DNA of 64,000 nucleotides, from contig JAENYN010000016.1 in NCBI GenBank assembly GCA_016841765.1, forward strand, positions 1 to 64,000, written 5' to 3'. Made by a program: the position numbers and the translations under genes. The notes under the pieces were generated by a model. The model had not been told where the DNA came from. It saw only the letters and a list, made by a program, of their open reading frames with translations, and made no database searches. Source of the stretch: Guptibacillus hwajinpoensis. GTDB lineage: Bacteria; Bacillota; Bacilli; Bacillales; Bacillaceae_O. How positions within the stretch are numbered: the first letter of the stretch is position 1; every line of letters starts with the position of its first letter. Of the stretch, positions 40,077 to 49,587 are shown one piece after another.

Positions 40077-41569
40077 CGCCCATACACCTTCCCCGCACCA
40101 TCCACATAAACCGACTCAACGATTGTGCGCTGGAATTTTCCCTTGCCTTTCAGGCCCTCAATGTTTATGGTCACATTGTAAACACCTTCTCCGAGATCCG
40201 GGAGTTTATAGGTCTCGCCGGTTTTCTTGTTGACATGAACTCTTCTTTGTTTTTGCTTGCCATTACGGTAATATTCCAGTGTCATGGCCGACTTCACTTT
40301 CCATTTTTTATCCTTCAGCTTCAGTTTGACTTCGTTGCCATTGTTGATAGTTTCCACTAATTTGTTTACCGGGCTGTCGTACGCGACATTCACCAAATAA
40401 TGTTCTTGTTGATTCGAGCTGGCCTGAATGGTCCATTTGCCGCCAGCCGGATTCGGAATCGCAAGATGATGGTGATAAGCGCCTTTTAAATATCCGGATT
40501 TCTCCTGTTTGGCCGTAAAGCCGGACTGTTTTTCACCATCCGGGGCAATGAGGGTGAGATTAGCTGAAGGCTGGTCGCTTATCCAATCGATTGCCAGCTC
40601 CTTCACCTCTTCCTCCACAGCAAAGGCTTCTTCTTTTGTCCCGCTGTATTCTCCACCGCTTAAATAATGCCCCATTTCCACTCCTGCCGACTCGTCTGTC
40701 TCGATTGTCTGTGTTCCGAAGCCTGCTGCCGCGGATAGCGGCTCATTCAAGTAATCTTTAAAAAGACTGAAAGTTGAGGAGCCTTCCTTGATTGTCGAAT
40801 GGTTCCAGCTCCCCACCGCGAGCTCGTTTGCATAAGGCAGCCTGGAGCTTTTCACCGTCACTGCACCATCATTGCTGCCGTAGGCTCTTAAATAAAGTCC
40901 GCCCCAATAAAGCGAACTGCCGAAGCTTCCCCACTTGGTGCCGCCGAATGAGTAAATGGGGGTTTTGGACAGGTTGGCATGGCTGTCTGTAACCGACCGG
41001 AAGTAAGCCATGTATCCTGTCTGCAGCGAATAGGTCGCATCACTTTTGCTGCCAAGTATCCCCGCCAGCCATCCGGCCCAGCTGCTATAGGCAAGATCAG
41101 CCAACTCTGAACCCTGGTGGGGGCTTGAAAGTGTAATAAGCCGCTCGACATAAGGGTATGCACCATAATGGACAAGGGCGGCCTGCGCATCAACCCCCCC
41201 TTTGCTGTGGGCGACAATCACCACCTTTTCGCCAAAATAACTGTAAATGTCCCTGATTTTTTGAGCGAGGAGAGCCCCGTTGTCCCACATTGTTTTCGTC
41301 GGATATAAATCGATGAAGGCTGTTTCATAACTGTTCTGGTAGGCAGTATCATACATATTATTATCCTGCCACCACGTATTCGATGAGCTGTTCAAGCCAT
41401 GGACAAAAAGAATCGGATGTTTCGACAATGCCACATCTGCCGGCGTCGTGCCGACATACCATTGTCCCGGCACACCTGAGGGGTCATCATTCCCAAATGA
41501 ACCTGCCAGACTGATTGAAGGAAACACAAAAAACAAAGCCATGAAAAACACAAACCATCTTTTCAGCAT
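40073..41569 (-). CDS. Secreted lipase/alpha-beta hydrolase
   Basis: A 498-residue exported hydrolase. The signal peptide (MLKRWFVFFMALFFVFPSISLAG) is cleaved near residue 22. The alpha/beta-hydrolase core includes HPILFVHGLNSSS, the nucleophile elbow AHSKGG near residue 117, an Asp in YGSNDGAVTV and a His in WNHSTI, giving a complete Ser-Asp-His set. Residues about 290-498 form a beta-rich C-terminal region with pre-peptidase-like character. CAAGGAGAG lies 8 bases before ATG 41569. It probably releases fatty acids or other esters outside the cell. The stop codon overlaps the start of the stay-green homologue, so the two are coupled. Confidence 0.9.
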   Translation of the reverse strand: MLKRWFVFFMALFFVFPSISLAGSFGNDDPSGVPGQWYVGTTPADVALSKHPILFVHGLNSSSNTWWQDNNMYDTAYQNSYETAFIDLYPTKTMWDNGALLAQKIRDIYSYFGEKVVIVAHSKGGVDAQAALVHYGAYPYVERLITLSSPHQGSELADLAYSSWAGWLAGILGSKSDATYSLQTGYMAYFRSVTDSHANLSKTPIYSFGGTKWGSFGSSLYWGGLYLRAYGSNDGAVTVKSSRLPYANELAVGSWNHSTIKEGSSTFSLFKDYLNEPLSAAAGFGTQTIETDESAGVEMGHYLSGGEYSGTKEEAFAVEEEVKELAIDWISDQPSANLTLIAPDGEKQSGFTAKQEKSGYLKGAYHHHLAIPNPAGGKWTIQASSNQQEHYLVNVAYDSPVNKLVETINNGNEVKLKLKDKKWKVKSAMTLEYYRNGKQKQRRVHVNKKTGETYKLPDLGEGVYNVTINIEGLKGKGKFQRTIVESVYVDGAGKVYGR

Positions 41570-41946
41570 GAGCCACTCTCCTTGGCAATAGTTATGGATA
41601 CCTTGTTTCATCATATAGGAACCCAAATCATATATACGGAAAAAATGGATGAAATAGTACATTGGGAGCGGACTGCGATATTACAGAACTGCAGTTGGAG
41701 GATATGTACAACTTAGAAAAGCGAAAGGCGCCTGTTTGGACTGTACACGCATAAGTGACGGTTAACACAAGAAGCAGGTTCTTTCTTCCTAAGGGGATCA
41801 CACTTATAGCAGTAGCCGCTGGCGCCTGAACGCAGACATTAATTTCCTATAAATAGACTCACTTTACAAACAACGCCCGGCCTTCATGAGTAAAGGCCGG
41901 GCGTTGTTGCTTTGTGATGCCAGACCGCTTGGGCCTGGCATCTCTT
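41570..41946. other. Intergenic region with two hairpins and a decayed Bacillus repeat
   Basis: A 17-bp-arm hairpin (AACAACGCCCGGCCTT..., 41869-41909) and a second one (GATGCCAG / CTGGCATC, 41916-41943) follow the stop of the gene at 41947 on the minus strand and may terminate it. The region near 41710-41840, with AAAGGCGCCTG and GGCGCCTGAAC, resembles a decayed copy of the common Bacillus GGCGCCTG element. I see no gene. Confidence 0.5.
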
Positions 41947-42336
41947 TTATGCAAGGTGTTTGAATCCGGAATAAATCAGCGGGCCCGAGAAGGCAGCTGC
42001 CAATAAAACGTACATGCCAATCGTGCTGAATATGATTCCGAAGTTGCCGTTGCCAATTCCAATCAGCAAATAGTTCAAGAAAACAATGACCGTCCAGATC
42101 ACACTTCTCCGCATGACATCTGCCCTGTTGTTTGTTTTCAGCAGGGCGGTGAACGTATATGTTACAAGGAGTGCCGGCAGCGCTGTCAATAAGAGTTCCC
42201 TGTTCACTATAAATGAATAACGTTCAGATTCAAAATTGACTGGTATGCCAAACGGCAGCGTAACCAAAAATTCCAAAATAGTGATGACGACTACGATCAA
42301 AAAGCCGAATAAAACATCTTTTCCGATCTTCCTCAT
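41947..42336 (-). CDS. Four-segment membrane protein of unknown function
   Basis: A 129-residue protein with four clear hydrophobic segments (about residues 8-28, 45-65, 78-98, 103-122) and a short positive N-terminus (MRKIGKDVL). GAAGGGGA lies about 8 bases before ATG 42336, which is preferred over the upstream frame that begins in unrelated sequence. I do not recognise a family. It is monocistronic. Confidence 0.75.
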   Translation of the reverse strand: MRKIGKDVLFGFLIVVVITILEFLVTLPFGIPVNFESERYSFIVNRELLLTALPALLVTYTFTALLKTNNRADVMRRSVIWTVIVFLNYLLIGIGNGNFGIIFSTIGMYVLLAAAFSGPLIYSGFKHLA

Positions 42337-42535
42337 TCGGTTCCCCTTCTTCCTTTTGATCCTAAACAGGGATGAACCAACTCCGGCTGGCCAAAGAAGG
42401 AAAACAGCATTCAACACTGGATAGGCACTTGCCCCCGGCTGCATTCCTTCTCATTCACTTATATTATACTATTTCAGGAATCCTGATACGACTGCCGCAT
42501 TTACACCAGCCTGAACTTTCAATTGACATGTTCGG

Positions 42536-43708
42536 CTACTTTATTGACGGAATGATATACTCTTCCAATAGCGGGTCGACATCCATCCCGCTTGATGTTT
42601 GGACGACGATTAGGTCCAGTTCCGGCACGACTACGATGTATTGGCCGTATAGCCCCATTGCCCGATACGTATCGTAGCCTTTGACCTGTTTCAGCCAAAA
42701 GTAATATCCGTATTTCCTGCCGTCAAAATTGCTGTCCGTATCTCCATAAGGCTGCGTGCTTTCTTTAACCCAGCCTTCAGGCAGGATTTGTTCGCCCTCC
42801 CATTTGCCGTCTTTTACATATAAATAGCCGAATCTCGCCATGTCACGCGGCTTCATTTTGACACCGGTTCCGCCAAATGAGGTGCCGGAATGGTCAGCAG
42901 GCCACTCGACATCTGTTATGCCAAGCGGATCAAAGATTTGCTTTTGCACATAGTCCGACAGCGGACTCCCTGTTGCCTCCTGGACTATCCTGGAGACAAC
43001 CCTCGCATCACCGGTACTGTAGCTCCACGAATCCGGTTCGGCCCGCACCGGCCGGTTCAGCATAAAGTATGTGGAATCGTCCGCCTCCACAAAGTTCTTC
43101 CATGTATCCGATTCATAAAACCCTTTCTGTGACTGTTCAGGGAAATCGAGGCCTGATTTCATCGTTAAGAAATGCTTGATTGTAAGCTCTTTTTTCCAGT
43201 CATTCAAGTCAGTGATTTTTCCCGCATCAAGATAATCGAGCACTTTTTCGTCTGTGCTTTTGATTGCCCCTTCTTTGACCGCCGCTCCAACGGCTGCGGA
43301 CGTCAGGCTTTTTGTCACTGAATAAATTGGATGCGGCGTTTCTTCACTGTATTTGCCGCCGTAGGTTTCAGCAACGATATATCCATCCTTCACGATGATG
43401 AACCCTTCCATCGGAATATGTTCCCCTTCGATGTACCGGAACATATCCACCAGATAGGATGAATCCATTCCTGTACTTTCCGGAGCGGTTTTGCGCCAAT
43501 CCTCAGTCGGCCAATAAGGCTCAATTTCCACCTTATCTTTAGGGATTGCCGCATGTTCTGCGTTTTTCCCGCCATTGGCACTGCCCGACTGCCCTTCCGA
43601 ATGGAGGCCTTTCGTTTTTTCTTTGCCAGTATCGCTGCAAGCTATGATAGCAAATGAAATAAATATTAAGACTGCGATTAGAAAAGAAATCCTGGACAGT
43701 TTTTTCAC
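42536..43708 (-). CDS. Lipoprotein serine hydrolase, beta-lactamase fold
   Basis: A 390-residue secreted lipoprotein: signal with lipobox IIAC (Cys near residue 24), a Gly/Ser/Lys linker, then a class C beta-lactamase-like domain (PF00144). Active-site motifs are Ser-Val-Thr-Lys near residue 130 (YSVTKSLT), Tyr-Ser-Thr (WSYSTGDARV) and a C-terminal GLYGQYIVV. It may be an esterase or a peptidoglycan peptidase acting at the cell surface. It differs from the cytoplasmic serine hydrolase at 25.6 kb in its signal and motifs, so the two are not recent duplicates. Confidence 0.9.
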   Translation of the reverse strand: MKKLSRISFLIAVLIFISFAIIACSDTGKEKTKGLHSEGQSGSANGGKNAEHAAIPKDKVEIEPYWPTEDWRKTAPESTGMDSSYLVDMFRYIEGEHIPMEGFIIVKDGYIVAETYGGKYSEETPHPIYSVTKSLTSAAVGAAVKEGAIKSTDEKVLDYLDAGKITDLNDWKKELTIKHFLTMKSGLDFPEQSQKGFYESDTWKNFVEADDSTYFMLNRPVRAEPDSWSYSTGDARVVSRIVQEATGSPLSDYVQKQIFDPLGITDVEWPADHSGTSFGGTGVKMKPRDMARFGYLYVKDGKWEGEQILPEGWVKESTQPYGDTDSNFDGRKYGYYFWLKQVKGYDTYRAMGLYGQYIVVVPELDLIVVQTSSGMDVDPLLEEYIIPSIK

Positions 43709-43771
43709 ATTCTCCCCCCTCCACTAATCAGTTCTGCTAAAACCGGCAAATTCCCTCTACATAAATAATTC

Positions 43772-43804
43772 GCCTGGTCCCACTCCATACTGCGGTGACC
43801 AGGC
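43772..43804 (-). terminator. Hairpin after the luciferase-like gene
   Basis: GCCTGGTC / GACCAGGC with a 17-base loop, 10 bp after the stop of the minus-strand gene. The following T-run is weak. Confidence 0.55.
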
Positions 43805-43813
43805 TATTTTACT

Positions 43814-44842
43814 TTAGTTCTTATCCATCAAGCCGCTCAACAATTCGAACGAACGGACACGGTCTTCATGGTAATAAATATTTCCATTGATCATGATTTC
43901 ATCAGCCTGAGTTTCATCAAGGAAATGTTGCAGCTCAGCCTTGACCGTTTCCGGGCTGCCCGCTATCGACGAACGGAGCTGCTGCTGGACCACTTGCTTT
44001 TCATAGGCGCCCCATAGTTCATCCATGTTTTCAACCGGCGGCTTTACACGGCCCGGATTGCCGCGGATCAGGCTCAGAAACTGCTGCTCCTGCGATGTTG
44101 CCAGGAACTGCGCCCGTTCATCTGTATCTGCCGCAATCACATTCAGCGCCACGATTGCATACGGTTCATCAAGAACGTCAGACGGCTTGAAGTGCTTTCT
44201 ATACAGTTCGAGGGCAGGCAATGTATTGTCAGGGGAAAAATGGGCGGCAAATGCAAAAGGAAGCCCTAATTTTCCGGCCAGCTGTGCACTGAAGCCGCTT
44301 GATCCGAGCAGCCAGATTGGAATGTCCAGACCCTCTCCCGGAATCGCCCTGACCGGAAGTTCCCGTGATGGGTGCAAAAAGGTGCGCAGTTCATCCAGGA
44401 GCTGGGGGAAATCCTCCCCGCCGCTGCCAAGTTCCCGCCGTAACGCCCTGGCCGTTTGCTGGTCACTTCCCGGAGCGCGGCCGAGCCCGAGATCGATTCT
44501 CCCCGGGAACATCGACTCCAGCGTTCCGAACTGCTCGGCAATGACAAGAGGCGAATGGTTCGGCAGCATAATGCCGCCCGATCCGACCTTGATCGTCGAC
44601 GTGCCTGCGGCAATTCTCCCGATCACAACGGAGGTTGCCGAGCTGGCAATCCCTGTCATGTTATGATGTTCAGCAAACCAGTAGCGCTCAAATCCCCACT
44701 TTTCTGCATGCTGTGCCAAATCCAGACTGTTTTCATATGATTCAGCCGGTGACCCATCCACCGTGACCGGACAAAGATCCAGCACCGATAATGGGATGTC
44801 CTTCAGCTGTTTGTTATTCGATGATCTATCTTTTTGAGACAT
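43814..44842 (-). CDS. Luciferase-like FMN-dependent monooxygenase (YwcH-like)
   Basis: A 342-residue LLM-class flavin oxidoreductase with the TIM-barrel signatures [17 protein letters not shown] and [21 protein letters not shown]. The group I type (YwcH, YvbT in Bacillus subtilis) shares these strings almost exactly. Substrates are unknown in most cases and reduced flavin comes from a separate reductase. GGAGGAATA lies about 8 bases before ATG 44842. The gene is single, with a hairpin after it. Confidence 0.93.
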   Translation of the reverse strand: MSQKDRSSNNKQLKDIPLSVLDLCPVTVDGSPAESYENSLDLAQHAEKWGFERYWFAEHHNMTGIASSATSVVIGRIAAGTSTIKVGSGGIMLPNHSPLVIAEQFGTLESMFPGRIDLGLGRAPGSDQQTARALRRELGSGGEDFPQLLDELRTFLHPSRELPVRAIPGEGLDIPIWLLGSSGFSAQLAGKLGLPFAFAAHFSPDNTLPALELYRKHFKPSDVLDEPYAIVALNVIAADTDERAQFLATSQEQQFLSLIRGNPGRVKPPVENMDELWGAYEKQVVQQQLRSSIAGSPETVKAELQHFLDETQADEIMINGNIYYHEDRVRSFELLSGLMDKN

Positions 44843-44975
44843 GTTATTCCTCCTTTGACTGTCACAGACAATTTTAGCATCAGGAGGACGCTTTCTAAAA
44901 TATAGTGCCTGAAAAAAGCGATACCTGCCAAACAGCAGAACATTGCAGGCAGCTCTGTCTTTGATGTCATTGCCG

Positions 44976-45452
44976 CTATTTGAATGTATCCGGCATCACA
45001 ACGGCCACAACTTCCCCTTTTACACAAAGCACATCTTCCGCATAGACATCAACGTGCACTTTCCATTTCTTCGGATGAATCTCTTCCACTGTGCCGACAG
45101 CTTTGAGTGCAGTTCCATGCGGCGTCGGCTTCAAGTAGTCCACATGCAGGGAAGCTGTGACAAAACGGGGCGGCAGTGCACCATCCCCGACCTCATGACC
45201 GTTTTTCCGGTGCAGTGCCAGTGCCGCAGAACCTGTACCATGACAATCAATCAAAGAAGCCAGGAGACCGCCGTAAACGAACCCCGGAATAGCGGTATGC
45301 TCGGGTTCTGGAGCATAATCGGTCACCGTTTTATCACCGTCCCACCTGGTCCGGAAATGATGTCCGCTCTCATTCAACCGCCCGCACCCATAACACCAGG
45401 CAAAATCATCCGGATAAATATCCTGAATCGCTTTTTGATCTGTCTCTTTCAT
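44976..45452 (-). CDS. PaaI-type thioesterase (hotdog fold)
   Basis: A 158-residue hotdog-fold protein of the PaaI/YbgC thioesterase type. [16 protein letters not shown] at the N-terminus and [20 protein letters not shown] (catalytic helix with Asp) are typical of the Bacillus acyl-CoA thioesterase-like group. It probably hydrolyses short or aromatic acyl-CoA. The start is ATG 45452, with AAAGGGAG about 9 bases upstream, and an in-frame GTG three codons before it is less well placed. It is divergent from the YkvI gene. Confidence 0.88.
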   Translation of the reverse strand: MKETDQKAIQDIYPDDFAWCYGCGRLNESGHHFRTRWDGDKTVTDYAPEPEHTAIPGFVYGGLLASLIDCHGTGSAALALHRKNGHEVGDGALPPRFVTASLHVDYLKPTPHGTALKAVGTVEEIHPKKWKVHVDVYAEDVLCVKGEVVAVVMPDTFK

Positions 45453-45621
45453 CCCATCCACTCCCTTTGTCTTTTTTGAATACGCTTACATTTATAATAG
45501 ATATACTTTCTCGTGTTCATCAAGTATTTTGACGCAGATTCGGCCGGCCGCTTTTCAGCTCATGCTACATAATTCTATTCTTTTCGGCGAAAACTAAGAA
45601 AAAAAGGCTGGGATTTTAAAT

Positions 45622-46689
45622 ATGGAAGAAAAAACGGCTTCATTGAATACCTTTTTAATTGCTTCGACTTTTATCGGCACCCTTGTCGGAGCAGGCTTCG
45701 CCTCCGGGCAGGAAGTGCTGTTGTTCTTCAGCGCCTATGGCTGGGAAGGACTCTGGGGAGTTGCGCTTGCCACTTTCCTGTTTTTCTTTTTCAGTTATTC
45801 GATCCTTTTGCTCGGCAATAAGTTACATGCCACCTCCCATGTTGATATCGTCCGATTCACTAACGGGAAGCTGCTCGGGACGGCTATCGATTTCATCATC
45901 ACAATCTTTCTGTTTGGCGCACTTGCGGCAATGATTGCCGGTGCAGGTGCCATATTTGATGAGCAGCTGCAGCTTCCCGCCCTGTGGGGGACCATTCTCA
46001 TGGCCGTGCTCACACTGCTTACGGTACTTACCGGGACGAAAGGTGTCGTCAAGGCAATCAGTTATGTCGTGCCGTTCCTGCTATTATCCGTATTGTTCAT
46101 TTCGATTTACAGCTTTGCGACCAATCCGATTACAAATGAAGAAATCAATATGGCTGCCGCTCTGGAGGGGGCAGCACCAAACTGGGGCATCTCCTCGATT
46201 AACTATGTCTCCTATAACATCGTCATTGGCATTGCAGTGCTCGCACCGATGGGGGCAAGAGCCGTAAACAAACAGCAGTTATTCAAAGGGGCACTGGCGG
46301 GAGGGCTGGGCCTCGGCATCGGCGTCCTGGCCATCTACTTCACCGTCCTTACAAATATGACATATGCCGCAAATACCGAAATTCCGATGATCAGCATCGC
46401 TTCCACACTGGGTACAGGCGTCCAAATCGGTTTTGCGGTTCTCTTGTTTGGTGCTGTTTACACGACAGCGGTCGGATGCCTATACGGATTCATTCAGCGG
46501 ACTTCCAATATCAAAAAGGTGCCGCAAATCTGGATCATCACCGGATCGGTCGCCATCACCCTCGCCCTCGGCCAACTCGGCTTCTCAACAATGGTCAAAT
46601 ACTTGTATCCGGCAGTCGGGTATGGAGGAATGCTTTTCTTTATTGGGATTCTTTATGTGTGGGTGTGGAAGCGGGAGTATGTGAGGTAG
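45622..46689 (+). CDS. ykvI: YkvI-family membrane protein
   Basis: A 355-residue membrane protein with ten or eleven hydrophobic segments. IGTLVGAGFASGQEVLLFFSAYG near residue 18 and LAPMGARAV near residue 208 identify the YkvI family of LeuT-fold-like transporters found in Bacillus. The substrate is unknown. The ribosome site (AAAAAAGGCTGGG) lies 10 or so bases before ATG 45622. The gene ends 30 bp before palindrome copy 12 and is convergent with dacC. Confidence 0.88.
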   Translation: MEEKTASLNTFLIASTFIGTLVGAGFASGQEVLLFFSAYGWEGLWGVALATFLFFFFSYSILLLGNKLHATSHVDIVRFTNGKLLGTAIDFIITIFLFGALAAMIAGAGAIFDEQLQLPALWGTILMAVLTLLTVLTGTKGVVKAISYVVPFLLLSVLFISIYSFATNPITNEEINMAAALEGAAPNWGISSINYVSYNIVIGIAVLAPMGARAVNKQQLFKGALAGGLGLGIGVLAIYFTVLTNMTYAANTEIPMISIASTLGTGVQIGFAVLLFGAVYTTAVGCLYGFIQRTSNIKKVPQIWIITGSVAITLALGQLGFSTMVKYLYPAVGYGGMLFFIGILYVWVWKREYVR

Positions 46690-46717
46690 GGGGAGATTGG
46701 AGCGGGGAGTGCCTTAA

Positions 46718-46765
46718 AAGGTGCCTGACCCCCGGCGCTTTAACGCGCCGGGGGTCAGGCACCTT
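46718..46765. repeat. 44-bp palindrome family, copy 12
   Basis: A copy with extended AAAAGG / CCTTTT ends between the convergent ykvI-like and dacC genes; T-runs on both strands make it a strong bidirectional terminator. Confidence 0.95.
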
Positions 46766-46782
46766 TTTCACATCCCACTCAT

Positions 46783-48273
46783 TCAACCCCCAAGTACCGC
46801 AACAATCGCTTCCTCCACCTCATCAACAGATCCCCCAATATAATTATTAATCAAAATCGAAAATATAAGTTTATCTCCCTCTTTGCTCGTGACATAGCCG
46901 CTAAGGGTTGAGACGCCGGTAAGGGAACCGGTTTTCGCTTTCAGCCTGCCTTTTAACGGTTCGAGCCCCATTCTGTGGCGGAGTGTGCCTCCTGTTAGGG
47001 GGGCGGGCTCACCCGCTGCCGGCAGGGCGTTTTCGAACGTCGCAAACCAATTTTTAGACTGGATGGCGAAAAGGAACCTGGAAAGCTCGTTTGCCGGTAT
47101 CATCGTTTTATGTGACATCCCCGATCCATCCCTGAGCTGCACTGTTCCTGCATTCACTCCAAGGGACTGAAGGTATTCCTCCATCACATCCAGCCCTTTC
47201 TTCCAACTGCCTTCCCCTTCTGCCTTCTTGCCGATTTCCTTCACAAGGACTTCACCATGGCCATTGTTGCTCAATTTCATGAACGGAATCATAAGCTCTT
47301 TTAAAGGCATCGACTTTTTCTTAGACAAAACCACCGCTTTTTCAGGGGCTGCATCCACCCTTATATCAGAAGCACGGCTGAATCTTATCCCCTGATCTTC
47401 CAGGCTTTTCTTAAAAACAGACAAAGCATAGCTGGTGGGCTCCCAGACCGCCACCCATGTTTTTGACTTTGTTCCTTCGATCGGAATTTGCCCTTCGATC
47501 ACAATGTTATTGGTCCCATGCTCACGCTCAATCGATATCTTTTTCGGCTCTTTCTTTCCGACGGTCTTTGCCCTGTTGATGATGGTTACGTAGTCTGTTT
47601 CCGGCGTCAGTTTCACCTCAGGCTTGCCGTTTCGTTTTGAGCCGGGTGCCACTTCGACTATCACCGTGCCGGCATCATAATCCTTATCCGGCGACATGGT
47701 CAAAGCGGACACCTGCGCACCGGTGTACGCAGATTCGTCCGACCAGTTCAAATCCTGGGACAGGCGTTCATCATCGTACCAGCTGTCATCTCCGACAAGA
47801 TCCCCCTTAACCGTGCGAATCCCTTTCTCCCTCAATTCCTGTGCAAACCGATTCAGATCCTCTTTTAAAAGTGTCGGGTCACCCTTCCCTTTCAAATACA
47901 AATCCCCATCCAGCACACCGCCCCTGACTTCGCCACCTGCCAGCACTTCCGTTGAAAACCGGTGTTTCGGCCCCAAAAGATCCAGTGCCGCAGCCCCGGT
48001 CAGTATTTTCATATTGGAAGCCGGATGCAGCCGGGTATCACCAAAATGGGAATAAAGCAGCTTACCGTCCTCAGCCTTTCGGACACTGATCCCGGCAATC
48101 GCTCCATCAAGCAGCGGATCATCTAAAATGGAGCCTATCTTTTTATGTAATGTATCCGTTTCTTCACTCCCTGCAGCTACTCCCCATTCTGTCATCCTAT
48201 AAAATGAAAACAATACTGCAATACCAATCATCATGATCAGGAATCCTTTTATAAGCGTTCGGTTAGAGGTCAT
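46783..48273 (-). CDS. dacC: D-Ala-D-Ala carboxypeptidase/endopeptidase, PBP4a type
   Basis: A 496-residue exported penicillin-binding protein of peptidase family S13. A single N-terminal membrane segment/signal (about residues 8-30) is followed by the catalytic domain with Ser-Asn-Met-Lys near residue 83 (SxxK), Ser-Asn-Asn near residue 323 (LSNNGHGE) and Lys-Thr-Gly near residue 443. Inserted domains II and III lie between, as in Bacillus DacC. It trims or hydrolyses peptide cross-links in peptidoglycan; DacC is a stationary-phase enzyme. The start is ambiguous between GTG 48285 and ATG 48273; AAAAAGG is only 2 bases before the GTG. Confidence 0.92.
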   Translation of the reverse strand: MTSNRTLIKGFLIMMIGIAVLFSFYRMTEWGVAAGSEETDTLHKKIGSILDDPLLDGAIAGISVRKAEDGKLLYSHFGDTRLHPASNMKILTGAAALDLLGPKHRFSTEVLAGGEVRGGVLDGDLYLKGKGDPTLLKEDLNRFAQELREKGIRTVKGDLVGDDSWYDDERLSQDLNWSDESAYTGAQVSALTMSPDKDYDAGTVIVEVAPGSKRNGKPEVKLTPETDYVTIINRAKTVGKKEPKKISIEREHGTNNIVIEGQIPIEGTKSKTWVAVWEPTSYALSVFKKSLEDQGIRFSRASDIRVDAAPEKAVVLSKKKSMPLKELMIPFMKLSNNGHGEVLVKEIGKKAEGEGSWKKGLDVMEEYLQSLGVNAGTVQLRDGSGMSHKTMIPANELSRFLFAIQSKNWFATFENALPAAGEPAPLTGGTLRHRMGLEPLKGRLKAKTGSLTGVSTLSGYVTSKEGDKLIFSILINNYIGGSVDEVEEAIVAVLGG

Positions 48274-48395
48274 AAACTCTCGCACATCCTTTTTAAAATT
48301 TGTCCATTAACCAGTATGCCCGAACTTCCTGATTATTTTTATCCGGTACTCATTTCTTCATCCCCAGCTAAACGGCTTCTGTCTCAAGCCAACAT

Positions 48396-48427
48396 AAAAA
48401 CGCCTGGCAACGGTAATTGCCAGGCAA
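48396..48427 (-). terminator. Terminator after the ankyrin-repeat gene
   Basis: TTGCCTGGCAA and TTGCCAGGCG form a stem followed on the minus strand by TTTTT. It begins 6 bp after the ankyrin gene stop. Confidence 0.8.
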
Positions 48428-48432
48428 GTGTG

Positions 48433-49569
48433 TCAGTAAAGCGCCCCATAACCCCTCAATAGTTCAACAATAGAACTCAACTTGTTGTCTTCAGCAATCG
48501 AAAGTGCGGTTTGGCCATCGTTTACAATAAGATTTGGATCTGCGCCGTTTTCAAGAAGCAGCCTGACAACCCCCGGTGAATCAAGTGAAACTGCCCGGAT
48601 CAATACCGTTGTTTCCACACCGTCGATATCAGTGTTATCACTCACGACATTCGGTTCGGCACCATGGTCAAGAAGGAGACTGACAAGCAACATCCGTTCC
48701 TCGTCTGACTTGGTTTTATTTTTTGAAGGCGGCGGGTTCTCCACTGCTGCCTCAAGCGGTATGAAATCTTCCTGGGCACTGCCCAAATCAGGATCGGCAC
48801 CTGCTTCAAGAAGCAGCGCGGCAATGTCAATCTCCCCGTACCAGACCGCTTTCAACAGGGGCCGTGTGCCGAACATATCAATATTCACATTAAGGTCATG
48901 CCCCAGCAAACTCCTGACTCCATCTATATCCCCTTCGTCAATGGCCTCATACAAATCCATTTCCGTCACTGCCTCCTCCGCAGCATCTGGTTGTTCCTCC
49001 ACTTCATCAGCGTTATCTTTCTCAGGTTCCGCCTGCTCTTCCTCCTGAGGCCCAATTTCGGCTGTTTCATCCTCTTTTTCTTCACTGCTTTCTTCTGCAC
49101 CCGCCATATCATTTTTCTCGGCAGGCCGCTTGAAATCCGGTAAATTCATATATCTGCCCAGCTGCTGGCGATGCTGAAGAAACGCGCCGATCGCATCCCT
49201 CATGTTCTCTATGCTGTACTGAACCGTTTCCTGGTCATCCGTTTGCCTTGCAGAAACCAGCGCTTTGCCGGCTTCATCATGATCTTTCACATCAAAAATA
49301 ATTTGGATGATCAGCCTGTACACTTCAGTCTCTTCACTGGTTAACTCACTATTTTCATAATCCGTAATGTACTCTTCAAACCGTCTAACCTCTTCGCTGC
49401 CGACACCGTCCCCGCTTCCAAAATACCGATGGGCGATCATATACATCTCGCGGGATTCGCTGGAAAACGAGTTGTCCACAGAACCTGCGGCCCCATCCAT
49501 ATCCGAAATCATCACCGCTCCCAGTATTGTCGATACGGTGACAGCCAAAAATAAAATAAATCGTGCCAT
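48433..49569 (-). CDS. Exported ankyrin-repeat protein
   Basis: A 378-residue protein: N-terminal signal or anchor (residues 1-25), a helical domain (about 40-145), a very acidic linker (about 150-205, mostly Glu, Asp and Ala) and four to five ankyrin repeats (about 207-378), for example LLEAGADPDL, LLLDHGAEPNV and LLLENGADPNL. The repeats mediate protein binding. It starts 18 bp after the RDD gene stop, so the two form an operon. Ankyrin proteins outside the membrane are uncommon in Bacillus. The partner is unknown. Confidence 0.88.
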   Translation of the reverse strand: MARFILFLAVTVSTILGAVMISDMDGAAGSVDNSFSSESREMYMIAHRYFGSGDGVGSEEVRRFEEYITDYENSELTSEETEVYRLIIQIIFDVKDHDEAGKALVSARQTDDQETVQYSIENMRDAIGAFLQHRQQLGRYMNLPDFKRPAEKNDMAGAEESSEEKEDETAEIGPQEEEQAEPEKDNADEVEEQPDAAEEAVTEMDLYEAIDEGDIDGVRSLLGHDLNVNIDMFGTRPLLKAVWYGEIDIAALLLEAGADPDLGSAQEDFIPLEAAVENPPPSKNKTKSDEERMLLVSLLLDHGAEPNVVSDNTDIDGVETTVLIRAVSLDSPGVVRLLLENGADPNLIVNDGQTALSIAEDNKLSSIVELLRGYGALY

Positions 49570-49587
49570 TCCTGAACTCCCTGTTCG

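Noticed and set aside
41710-41840. Structured RNA
   Set aside because: The GGCGCCTG blocks look like a decayed copy of a common Bacillus repeat, without consistent pairing.
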